Shown: positions 1-6,131 of the stretch, in pieces
Position numbering within the stretch: position 1 is the stretch's first letter
How the letters are laid out: each line of letters starts with the position of its first letter
Assembly (NCBI GenBank): GCA_035630195.1
Contig: DASQLD010000176.1
Location: 1-6,131, forward strand
Direction of reading: 5' to 3'
DNA length: 6,131 nucleotides
DNA from: DASQDN01 sp035630195
Lineage (GTDB): Bacteria; Acidobacteriota; Terriglobia; Bryobacterales; Bryobacteraceae
Notes under the pieces: model-generated
Databases searched by the model: none
What the model was told of the DNA's origin: nothing
What the model saw: only the letters and a program-made list of their open reading frames with translations
Program-made: the position numbers and the translations under genes

Positions 1-671
1 CCTCCGCCAAGACCCAGAATGCTTTCATAGACGGATTGCTGCTCCGGCTTGAGCGGGCTGAGTTGGCCAGAGCCGTCATGTAGAACGCCTACCGTGCTGT
101 TAAAGCCTAGTTCACGCGCGCGCGTTGCGATTCTGTATGCATCATTTGGATTTTTGATCTCGCTGCCAAGTACGGAGTTGATGGTAATTGCGAAATCGGC
201 ATGTTCGGCAAGCCATTGAAGTTTGCGATCGAGTACTTTCAGGCTTTTTTTTGAAATCGCGTCAGGTTCCACGTTGTCGATGCTGATCTGAAGGTAGTCG
301 AGTCCAGCTTTGTTGAGGCGTTTGATTCGCTCGGCGGTGAGTAGATAGCCATTGGTGATCAGCGTCGCGATGGCGCCGTTTGCGCGTACGCGGTGAATCA
401 GCGCGTCCAGATCAGGATGGAGTGTCGGCTCGCCGCCACTGAAGGTTATGATGCCGGTTCCTAACTCGGCGAGTTTATCGATCCGGCGAAGCATAACCTC
501 TGCGGGTACCGGGTCTGAAGTTCGGTCGTACTCGTTGCAGTAGGTGCAGGACAGATTGCATCGCCGAATGGGCACAATCTGCGCGAGGATCGGATGATCG
601 GGCGAGGCCATCGTTCGGGCGAACATGCGTGCTTCGCGCCAGCGGCGATGAACGGACTTAAGAGCACGCAT
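1..671 (-). CDS. Radical SAM protein (C-terminus cut off by left edge)
   Basis: This is an iron-sulfur enzyme of the radical SAM superfamily; its substrate is not identifiable. Translating the minus strand from ATG at 671 gives 223 uninterrupted residues to the window edge. The cluster motif is RRCNLSCTYCNEYD, with Cys38, Cys42 and Cys45 in the canonical CxxxCxxC spacing that binds the [4Fe-4S] cluster and SAM. The SAM-contacting SGGEP motif is at 78-82, ITNG at 105-108 and QISID at 128-132, all consistent with the first half of a TIM-barrel AdoMet radical domain. The N-terminus (MRALKSVHRRWREAR) is basic with no signal peptide, so the protein is probably cytoplasmic. The start is well bounded: an in-frame TAA lies immediately before the ATG. 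Its own Shine-Dalgarno sequence is weak. It lies 211 nt downstream of the TPR gene. The missing C-terminus could hold a SPASM or other auxiliary-cluster domain, so the subfamily stays open. Membership in the radical SAM superfamily is secure. Confidence 0.93.
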   Translation of the reverse strand, partial: MRALKSVHRRWREARMFARTMASPDHPILAQIVPIRRCNLSCTYCNEYDRTSDPVPAEVMLRRIDKLAELGTGIITFSGGEPTLHPDLDALIHRVRANGAIATLITNGYLLTAERIKRLNKAGLDYLQISIDNVEPDAISKKSLKVLDRKLQWLAEHADFAITINSVLGSEIKNPNDAYRIATRARELGFNSTVGVLHDGSGQLSPLKPEQQSVYESILGLGG

Positions 672-717
672 TTAGGATTCCGCTACAGGGATGCGACACT
701 TCTCTATTGTTGTTCAT
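658..717 (-). CDS. Possible 19-residue upstream peptide ORF overlapping the radical SAM start
   Basis: A short ORF reads MNNNREVSHPCSGILNACS and ends in TAA at 660-658. It overlaps the radical SAM start codon by 14 nt in another frame. What supports it is the initiation region: GAGG at 728-725 lies 7 nt upstream of the ATG, a better Shine-Dalgarno than that of the radical SAM gene. It could be a leader peptide giving translational coupling, a very small modified-peptide precursor (it has Cys11 and Cys18), or chance. Nothing in the sequence shows that it is translated, and I recognise no precursor family. Confidence 0.25.
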   Translation of the reverse strand: MNNNREVSHPCSGILNACS

Positions 718-882
718 TTTTCGGCCTCAGGATTTAAGGGAAGGGCCGGGGAATCGAAACGAGATTCATGAAGCCAAAGCAATAAAAGCCACCGTTCGGG
801 CCGCAATGATCTCGGCTCAGGCAGGCGAAGCTGGTGCGGAGGACTACAAGCAGAATCCGTTTCACGTTGGACCTATGGCGGC
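672..882. other. Intergenic gap between the TPR and radical SAM genes
   Basis: This 211-nt gap is the only sizeable non-coding stretch and probably separates two transcription units. A weak terminator-like element for the TPR operon sits at 801-781: on the minus strand, GCCC and GGTGGC can pair with a bulged base around a short loop, followed by TTTTATT. The stem is poor and I would not rely on it. Further down are the small inverted repeat, the Shine-Dalgarno sequence and the start of the 19-codon ORF. I found no convincing -35/-10 pair, no tRNA and no conserved riboswitch fold. Confidence 0.6.
722..748 (-). promoter_or_regulatory. Shine-Dalgarno GAGG partly inside a small GC inverted repeat
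   Basis: On the minus strand CGGCC (748-744) is followed 17 nt later by its complement GGCCG (726-722). The second arm contains the last two bases of GAGG (728-725), the Shine-Dalgarno sequence for the ATG at 717. If the 5-bp all-GC stem forms in the mRNA, it would partly mask that site. The inverted repeat is plainly visible. A regulatory role is inference, and a stem this short can arise by chance. Confidence 0.25.
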
Positions 883-1923
883 TTAGCGCGTTTTTCGCAG
901 CTCACGAAACCGCTTCATCTCGCGTTCTGCATCGGCCGAGCGGCCGGCCTTTCGGTATGCCTGCGCAAGCTGTAGATGGACGGCTTCGGCCAGCTTGGTT
1001 CCCCACTCCGCTTTGGCTGCTGACTCGAGAAAACTAATGGCGGATCCGGGATCATCGGAGGAGATCAGTGCTTTGCCGAGAGCGAGGAGTGTTTCCGGCA
1101 TACCGGGTCGGAGATCATTGGCGCGTTTCAACTCAGCTACCGCGGCGGGTAGATTTCCACGGCTAAGCAGCACAGAGCCCAGCTTGTACGCGGCTTCGGC
1201 AGACCCCGGAGCTTGGCGGGCTTCCGCGCGAAACTCCATTTCGGCCTTTTCATAATCCCCTGACAGGAGGTACAAATTCCCGAGCGCAAGGTGGACGCCC
1301 CGTAGGTCCTCCCTCGACTTTAGTGCTGCGAGAAAGTGTTCTTCCGCTGCGGTTCGATTCCCGGCCGCCGAGTTCGCTTCACCCATCATCTGATGTGTGC
1401 GCGGGGAGTCCGGGTGCGTATGCCGCAGGCGATCGAAGGCGCCTTTCGCAAGCGCTCCGTGGGCCGCGCTGAGGTAGTACAGCAAATCCGGATCTCCTGG
1501 ACGTTTGAGGAGGGCGGCCTCAAGATGTTCCACCGCCTCGCGAGCCCGGTCACACTCGAGGAGCGCAACTCCGAGCAGGTCCTCCACCTGACCCTTCTCT
1601 AGATGGGTTACTGCTTCCGTAGCGTAGCCCTGCGACAGCAGCGCCGCGCCGAGCATACCGTGAGCGCCAGGGAGATTCTGATCGAGATCGAGTGCTCTGC
1701 GCAGGGATGCGATCGCTTCGGGGAACTGCTTCTTGGCGAGATATGCGGCTCCGAGGTTGACGTGTGCTGGGGCAAGGTTCGGCGCCAGTTCCGCGACTCG
1801 GCGGAATTCGCGAACGGCGCCATCGAGATCTCCTGCAGCCTTCGCTTTGAGGCCAGCTTCGACGTGCTGCCGGAGATCCGGCGTGACCTGCAGAGCTAGG
1901 AGTAGAACGGCGATCAGCATCAT
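883..1923 (-). CDS. Tetratricopeptide-repeat (TPR) protein, probably exported or membrane-anchored
   Basis: This is a 346-residue protein made almost wholly of TPR helices; TPRs form a superhelical scaffold for protein-protein contacts, and no enzyme domain is visible. A short hydrophobic N-terminus (MMLIAVLLLALQ) suggests export or an inner-membrane anchor, though it lacks the usual positive charges. TPR-like units run from about residue 17 to 345. The clearest are near 17-84, 173-274 and 275-308, with small-residue helix contacts such as LGAAYLAKKQFPEAIASL and LGNLYLLSGDYEKAEMEF. The stretch at about 105-172 is degenerate. I chose the ATG at 1923, just before the hydrophobic segment and 13 nt after the preceding stop. 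An in-frame ATG at 2004 would add 27 residues and overlap the upstream gene by 68 nt. It is the last gene of the probable receptor/FG-GAP/TPR operon, which suggests it works with the exported products of those genes; this is inference. Confidence 0.9.
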   Translation of the reverse strand: MMLIAVLLLALQVTPDLRQHVEAGLKAKAAGDLDGAVREFRRVAELAPNLAPAHVNLGAAYLAKKQFPEAIASLRRALDLDQNLPGAHGMLGAALLSQGYATEAVTHLEKGQVEDLLGVALLECDRAREAVEHLEAALLKRPGDPDLLYYLSAAHGALAKGAFDRLRHTHPDSPRTHQMMGEANSAAGNRTAAEEHFLAALKSREDLRGVHLALGNLYLLSGDYEKAEMEFRAEARQAPGSAEAAYKLGSVLLSRGNLPAAVAELKRANDLRPGMPETLLALGKALISSDDPGSAISFLESAAKAEWGTKLAEAVHLQLAQAYRKAGRSADAEREMKRFRELRKTR

Positions 1924-1946
1924 TCCGGCACTTTCATCATTCCGGC
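1918..1946 (-). repeat. 12-nt direct repeat spanning the FG-GAP stop and TPR start
   Basis: GCCGGAATGATG occurs twice on the minus strand, at 1946-1935 and 1929-1918, separated by AAAGT. The first copy holds the stop codon of the FG-GAP gene (TGA, 1939-1937) and the second holds the TPR start (ATG, 1923-1921). A six-codon reading frame (MMKVPE) opens at 1940 and closes at 1920, so each of its ends overlaps a neighbouring codon as ATGA. The repeat is certain from the sequence; any role in coupling translation is inference. Confidence 0.85.
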
Positions 1947-3514
1947 TCCCGCAGTTCCAGAATTTGGTTCGCAGCGATGTTTGAGAGCACCTGGCGCTTT
2001 CCACCGGGCCAATCCACTTCGACGGTCACTTTGGTTTCTGCGCCGAGACCGAAGTGTACTCTCGGATCGCTGGCTGAGAGATAGCTCCCCGACGTACTCG
2101 CATAAACCGACTGCCGGCCGATGCGTACCACTGCGCCCTGTCCGTCGCGAGGGCTGCGCGTGCCCGTCAACTTGAGCGTCAGCCAGTGATGATTGCTCCG
2201 ACGTCCCATCATGACAACGGGATTTCCGCCGAGTACGGAGACGATGGCGTCCATTGCTCCGTCGTTGTTCAGATCACCGAAGGCGGCGCCGCGACCTGCT
2301 ATCGCGGGCAGAGCGCCAAGATCGCTCTTCTGGAATCTTCCTTCAAGGTTCCGGTATAACGCCGGGGGCTCGAGGTAGCGTAATCCGGAATGGATCTGTT
2401 CCACGTTGTCGAGCACGTGACCGGAGGCGCCGAACACGTCTTTCCATCCATCATTATCGAAGTCCTGCAATCCGACGCCCCACCCGGAACTGTGGGCGAC
2501 GAGTCCCGCGAGCCCAGACGAGAGGCTCGCGTAGGAGAAGTATCCGTTCCCATCATTTCGATACAGAGCCCACTTCTCGAGCGCCAGATTAGTCACAATC
2601 ACATCGGGACGCCCGTCATTGTCGTAATCGGCAAATGCGGCTCCCATCCCTGAATACACCTTGCCATCATCAGAGAAGGCGACACCCGCGTCGAGCGCTC
2701 GCTCCTCAAACTTCCCGTTACGCAAATTATGAAACAGGAACTGTTCTGTCAGGTCGTTTGCGACGAAGATATCCGGATAACCATCGGCGTCGTAGTCGTT
2801 GAAGGCGACGCCCATTCCCTTACCTGTGTAGGCGCCGATACCGGACGGCGCTGTTACATCGCGGAAGCGGCCATTGCCGTCGTTGCGGTACAACCGATTC
2901 GAGGAGCCTTCGTATCTGTCAGGACGGCAGTAAGAATGAGTCGGTGTACCGCAGATGAGATTACGAGTGAGGTCATAAGTAAGGTACCGAGTTACGAATA
3001 AGTCGAGCTTTCCATCCTTGTCATAATCGAGGAAGCCGGCCGATACGGACCAGCCCCCGGCATCCACGCCCGCCCTCTCTGTCACATCTTCGAAGCGCGC
3101 TTTGCCGGTGTTCCTGTAGAGAATGTTGTGACCGTAGCTGGTGACGTACAGATCGGCGTTGCCGTCGTTATCGAAGTCGCCGGCGGCAACACCCATGCCG
3201 TAGTTGTCGCCAGCGTTCGACAGTCCGGCACTCGCTGTGACGTCAGTGAAACTGCCGTTGCTATTTTGGCGATAGAGCCGATTCCAGTAGCGGGGATTGC
3301 GGCGGTCGAAGGCGCCCGGGAGCTTCCCGCTGTTCACCAGAAAGATGTCTAGGAGCCCGTCGTTGTTGTAATCGAGCAATGCCACACCACCGCCCATTGT
3401 CTCGGGAAGATAGCGCTCTTTGGTGGGTGAGTTGTGGTGGGTGAAGTCGAGGCCCTCCGGTCGCGTAATATCGAGTAGAGCTAACGCGACCGGAAAAACG
3501 CACAAAAATCTCAT
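1937..3514 (-). CDS. CRTAC1-like FG-GAP/VCBS repeat protein with C-terminal ASPIC/UnbV domain
   Basis: This is a 525-residue, probably secreted protein. A short N-terminal hydrophobic stretch (residues 3-14, after Arg2) resembles a signal peptide without a lipobox. Seven calcium-loop motifs of the DxDxDG type follow at 48-53, 113-118, 163-168, 240-245, 296-301, 351-356 and 414-419. Most are followed by a D-(I/L/V)-x-V strand, as in FG-GAP/VCBS blades; seven would suit a seven-bladed beta-propeller of the integrin-alpha type. The insert between blades three and four carries Cys188 and Cys196 (CGTPTHSYC), a possible disulfide that I recall as typical of CRTAC1-type proteins. Residues of about 455-520 match the ASPIC/UnbV domain, with GSYLSASD, VHFGLG and VDWPGG. 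Known members are extracellular or surface proteins of ill-defined function, so ligand binding or adhesion is inferred. The gene begins 15 nt after the receptor stop, with only a weak Shine-Dalgarno sequence, suggesting co-transcription and translational coupling. Confidence 0.95.
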   Translation of the reverse strand: MRFLCVFPVALALLDITRPEGLDFTHHNSPTKERYLPETMGGGVALLDYNNDGLLDIFLVNSGKLPGAFDRRNPRYWNRLYRQNSNGSFTDVTASAGLSNAGDNYGMGVAAGDFDNDGNADLYVTSYGHNILYRNTGKARFEDVTERAGVDAGGWSVSAGFLDYDKDGKLDLFVTRYLTYDLTRNLICGTPTHSYCRPDRYEGSSNRLYRNDGNGRFRDVTAPSGIGAYTGKGMGVAFNDYDADGYPDIFVANDLTEQFLFHNLRNGKFEERALDAGVAFSDDGKVYSGMGAAFADYDNDGRPDVIVTNLALEKWALYRNDGNGYFSYASLSSGLAGLVAHSSGWGVGLQDFDNDGWKDVFGASGHVLDNVEQIHSGLRYLEPPALYRNLEGRFQKSDLGALPAIAGRGAAFGDLNNDGAMDAIVSVLGGNPVVMMGRRSNHHWLTLKLTGTRSPRDGQGAVVRIGRQSVYASTSGSYLSASDPRVHFGLGAETKVTVEVDWPGGKRQVLSNIAANQILELREPE

Positions 3515-3529
3515 ACTGCGCGGCGCCTG

Positions 3530-6131
3530 TTAGAATACCAGGCGCAAGGCAAACTGAATGAGACGAGGATCGTTGTACTGCCCGCTGATCACGCCAAACT
3601 GCGGCTGCCCCATGGCGGTTCCAGGATAACCAAAGCGGACGCGATTAAAAAGGTTGAAGACCTCGGTGCGGAACTGCAGGCCGACACGCTCGGTGATGGC
3701 CGTGTTCTTGAACACGGTGAAATCGAAGTTACTGATGCCGTGAGATCTTGCGTCCGGCATCGTTCGCGCCGCATTGCCGAAGGTGAAAGCCGGCGCCAGC
3801 GAGAACGCAGCGGTGTTGAACCATTGATTGAGCCGCTCCTGAGCCGCGCCCTCCAGTTTGGCGGGCTGTCCGGTCCGGTTGGGCCGCTGGCCGCCGCCAA
3901 ACGAGTTGCTGGTATTGGCAGCGACGCTAACGGGCAACGGATTTCCGGACTGGAAGGTGGTTACGCCATTTACGCCCCAGCCTGACACCAACTTGCCGAC
4001 TGCGCCGGTGACGTTACGGCCGAAACGCTGTCCAGTTCCGAACGGCAGATCAACAATGTAGGCAATGACGGCACGATGCGGCGTATCGTAAAGAGCCAAA
4101 GATCGCTCTCCGCGAATGTCGTAGTGGTTCTGCACGTTGCCTGCTCCACCGCCCTGCTCGAGCCACCCGGAGATGGTGTCCGTGTCGCTAATGAGTTTAG
4201 ACCAGGTATAGGCTGCGGTGATGCTGCCGCCCTTGCCAAAACGTTTCTCCACGTTCAGTTGACCGGAGTGGTAGATGGAGTTCCGGTTGGTGGGATTCTT
4301 CATCTGGAATCCGGTGTACTGCGGGTAGGGCCGCAGCAACTGTCCGCGCGCTACGGTGGGTTGCGACAGTGTGCCGATGGAAGCGATTCCAAAAAACGGG
4401 TTCGGCACCAGCTCCTGCAGTCTGCTGCCCATGGCCATGAACTCCGGCGGAAGCTGATTGAGTTGCTGATCCGGACCTGGCAGATGCACACCCTTCGAAC
4501 CGGCATAGGCAACGGATAGAGCGAACCCTCCCGGCAATTCGCGCTGAACGTCCAAGTTCCACTGCTGCGCGTACGAGTATGGGTCGTTATAGATAGCTCC
4601 ATTCACACCCTGGCCGATGAGGATCTTCTGCAGATTCTCGCTCCGTCCCGGCGTGGGGAGGAGTCCTCTGGGGAAGGGATTGCTCAGAGTATCGAGAGGA
4701 GTCACCGAACCATTCAGCGTTCCATTATAGGGATTGTCAAAAGAGTTCACTGCGTCGTTATTCGGCACCATGTTCCAGCGGACGTCATTGGGGAGGTAGA
4801 AGATGCCATAGCCACTTCGGATTACGGTCTTGTTGTCCAGCCGGTATGCCAACCCGAACCGTGGCGAGAAAAGATTCCCGCGCTTTTGGTTGTTCCGGCT
4901 CGGGTTATCCGGCGAGTTTACAAGCGCCAGCTTGCCTGTGAGGCTGCGGCCCGATGCGGATGCGGCTTCATTGGGGACCGTCGGCTGGAGGACGCTCAAC
5001 CGGTCGTAGCGCTCCGACCAGGGACCCATCTGCTCGTAGCGCACCCCGTAGTTCAGCGTGAGCTTCGAGCTGACTCGCCACTGATCGCCGACGTAATAGC
5101 CGCCATAGATGATTTGCGCGGCCACGAATGCGTTCTGGTTGACCCCACCACCATTGCCATATCCGAGGAGAAACGATGCAAAGCCATTCCCGGTGCCCGC
5201 CGTGGCAAATGGGTTGGCGGCTGTCATCAGCGCGTCGAAGGTGAACCGGCCCGAGGGACTGTTCTGCTGATAGTAATTGTGTGTGCTCCGTCGGATTTCG
5301 GCGCCGAACCGGATGGTGTGACTGCCCCAGATCTTTGTCATGCTGGGTGCGAGGGAATAGACGTCGTTGCGATCGACGATGGTGCTGCCGGTCCCATTCG
5401 TACTGAAGACTCCGTTGTAACCGGTAACGCTGGCCTGTGGGAGCACCCGGACGACTACCTGATTGTTCAATGACGAGGGCCACCCGAGTTGGGTGAGGTC
5501 GTAACCAGCGGTCAGGGCAGTCCGGTCGTAGTGGAAACGCGTGTAGGACAAGCGTAGATCCCCTATCAGCGAGGGTGAGAAAGAGTGGGTGTCCGCGAAT
5601 ACGGCCTGATTGTTGTTGAAGGTTTCGGTACAGCGGTCAACGCAGGTCTGTGTTTGGTAAGGATCGATGGCAAGGTTCAGGTTCGTCCAGTAAGTGTACC
5701 GGACGAAGGCGTGGTTCTTCTCTGAGAACGCATGGTCCACTCGACCGTTGTATTGATCGTTGCCACCGCCGACACTAGCATTCGTCGTAAAGTTATTCAC
5801 GTTAGTGAAGGCATTGCCGGGTCCGGTTGCGCGACCCCAGCGTTCGGTGAGCACTTTTGCCGCGGGATCGATACGGCTGGCCGGGATCACATTTCCAGAG
5901 AACGGTTGACGCGTAATGATGTCGCTGCCATTCGCATCTTTCGCGCAGGGCGCGTTATTGTTTTGCCCGCAGGTGGTAAGCGGGTCGTAAATGGGTACCA
6001 CCGCCCCTGCGGCATTCCTAACGTTCGAGAAGTCTCCGGCGCGCATGGCATCGGTCGGTACCGAATAGACATAAGAGACGCCCTGACGCAGACGGAAGCC
6101 TTCCCACGAGAAGAAGAAGAACGTCTTATCC
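3530..6131 (-). CDS. TonB-dependent outer-membrane receptor, Oar-like (N-terminus cut off by right edge)
   Basis: This is an outer-membrane beta-barrel receptor that would take up a ligand using TonB energy; the ligand cannot be told from sequence. The open frame runs through the right edge, giving 866 visible residues, so the ATG at 6046 is internal. Upstream of it the frame reads DKTFFFFSWEGFRLRQG, a segment I recall from large acidobacterial Oar-like receptors at the end of the plug region. The signal peptide, any carboxypeptidase-regulatory-like domain and most of the plug must lie outside the window. Barrel-like stretches include NYGVRYEQ, RFGLAYRLD, FALSVAYAGSKGVHL, ITAAYTWSKL and, at about 820-829, FRTEVFNLFN. 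The chain ends ALRLVF, with the terminal Phe recognised by the Bam machinery. Two close cysteine pairs (codons at 5971/5947 and 5644/5632) may form disulfides in the plug or external loops. No SusD-like partner is visible; the next gene is the FG-GAP protein. Confidence 0.95.
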   Translation of the reverse strand, partial: DKTFFFFSWEGFRLRQGVSYVYSVPTDAMRAGDFSNVRNAAGAVVPIYDPLTTCGQNNNAPCAKDANGSDIITRQPFSGNVIPASRIDPAAKVLTERWGRATGPGNAFTNVNNFTTNASVGGGNDQYNGRVDHAFSEKNHAFVRYTYWTNLNLAIDPYQTQTCVDRCTETFNNNQAVFADTHSFSPSLIGDLRLSYTRFHYDRTALTAGYDLTQLGWPSSLNNQVVVRVLPQASVTGYNGVFSTNGTGSTIVDRNDVYSLAPSMTKIWGSHTIRFGAEIRRSTHNYYQQNSPSGRFTFDALMTAANPFATAGTGNGFASFLLGYGNGGGVNQNAFVAAQIIYGGYYVGDQWRVSSKLTLNYGVRYEQMGPWSERYDRLSVLQPTVPNEAASASGRSLTGKLALVNSPDNPSRNNQKRGNLFSPRFGLAYRLDNKTVIRSGYGIFYLPNDVRWNMVPNNDAVNSFDNPYNGTLNGSVTPLDTLSNPFPRGLLPTPGRSENLQKILIGQGVNGAIYNDPYSYAQQWNLDVQRELPGGFALSVAYAGSKGVHLPGPDQQLNQLPPEFMAMGSRLQELVPNPFFGIASIGTLSQPTVARGQLLRPYPQYTGFQMKNPTNRNSIYHSGQLNVEKRFGKGGSITAAYTWSKLISDTDTISGWLEQGGGAGNVQNHYDIRGERSLALYDTPHRAVIAYIVDLPFGTGQRFGRNVTGAVGKLVSGWGVNGVTTFQSGNPLPVSVAANTSNSFGGGQRPNRTGQPAKLEGAAQERLNQWFNTAAFSLAPAFTFGNAARTMPDARSHGISNFDFTVFKNTAITERVGLQFRTEVFNLFNRVRFGYPGTAMGQPQFGVISGQYNDPRLIQFALRLVF

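Noticed and set aside
114..125. 12-bp palindrome of alternating CG (ACGCGCGCGCGT)
   Set aside because: It lies inside the radical SAM coding region, where it encodes part of an Ala/Arg-rich helix; codon choice explains it and no regulatory role is indicated.
461..667. 68-codon minus-strand frame at the start of the radical SAM gene
   Set aside because: It is in the wrong frame. The frame starting at 671 gives the CxxxCxxC and GGEP motifs and stays open to the window edge.
738..780. TTTCGATTCCCC on the minus strand resembles a tRNA T-arm
   Set aside because: The flanking bases cannot form a 5-bp T stem and no acceptor, D or anticodon arms are found at the right distances.
781..802. Rho-independent terminator after the TPR gene
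   Set aside because: Only about four base pairs with a bulge precede TTTTATT, so it is too weak to call as a feature.
4886..5473. 195-codon open frame on the plus strand inside the receptor gene
   Set aside because: It is antisense to a strongly supported TonB receptor reading frame, shows no recognisable domain, and is expected from a GC-rich codon pattern.
4968..5483. 171-codon minus-strand frame overlapping the receptor gene
   Set aside because: It is a frame-shifted shadow of the receptor; its composition (rich in Arg, Gln, His) is typical of an out-of-frame translation.
6044..6046. ATG as the receptor start
   Set aside because: The same frame continues upstream through a recognisable receptor segment (DKTFFFFSWEGF) to the window edge, so this Met is internal.

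Overview
The window looks like chromosomal DNA of moderately high GC from an acidobacterium. I infer Acidobacteriota, perhaps a Solibacter/Bryobacter-like lineage, from three things: an Oar-type TonB-dependent receptor, a CRTAC1-type FG-GAP/ASPIC protein directly after it, and a TPR protein after that. The assignment rests on recalled family distribution and no search was possible. All supported genes are on the minus strand, so transcription runs from right to left.

Layout in transcription order. (1) 6131-3530: a large TonB-dependent outer-membrane receptor whose N-terminus lies beyond the right edge; 866 residues are visible. (2) 3514-1937: a complete 525-residue secreted protein with seven calcium-loop FG-GAP/VCBS repeats and a C-terminal ASPIC/UnbV domain, starting 15 nt after the receptor stop. 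(3) 1923-883: a complete 346-residue TPR protein, starting 13 nt after the previous stop. The short gaps make these three genes a likely operon, with its promoter beyond the right edge. (4) 882-672: a 211-nt non-coding gap. (5) 671-1: a radical SAM enzyme whose C-terminus lies beyond the left edge; 223 residues are visible. A possible 19-codon ORF (717-658) with a good Shine-Dalgarno sequence overlaps its start.

Working model (inference): the receptor imports an unknown ligand across the outer membrane. The FG-GAP protein is an exported beta-propeller that may bind the same ligand or the cell surface. The TPR protein is a periplasmic or membrane-anchored scaffold. The radical SAM enzyme is probably in a separate or partly separate transcription unit, and its substrate is unknown.

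I see no RNA genes, mobile elements, CRISPR arrays or tRNAs. The most unusual details are at gene junctions. A 12-nt direct repeat between the FG-GAP and TPR genes creates two ATGA stop/start overlaps. The radical SAM start is preceded by a small ORF whose Shine-Dalgarno sequence lies partly in a GC stem.
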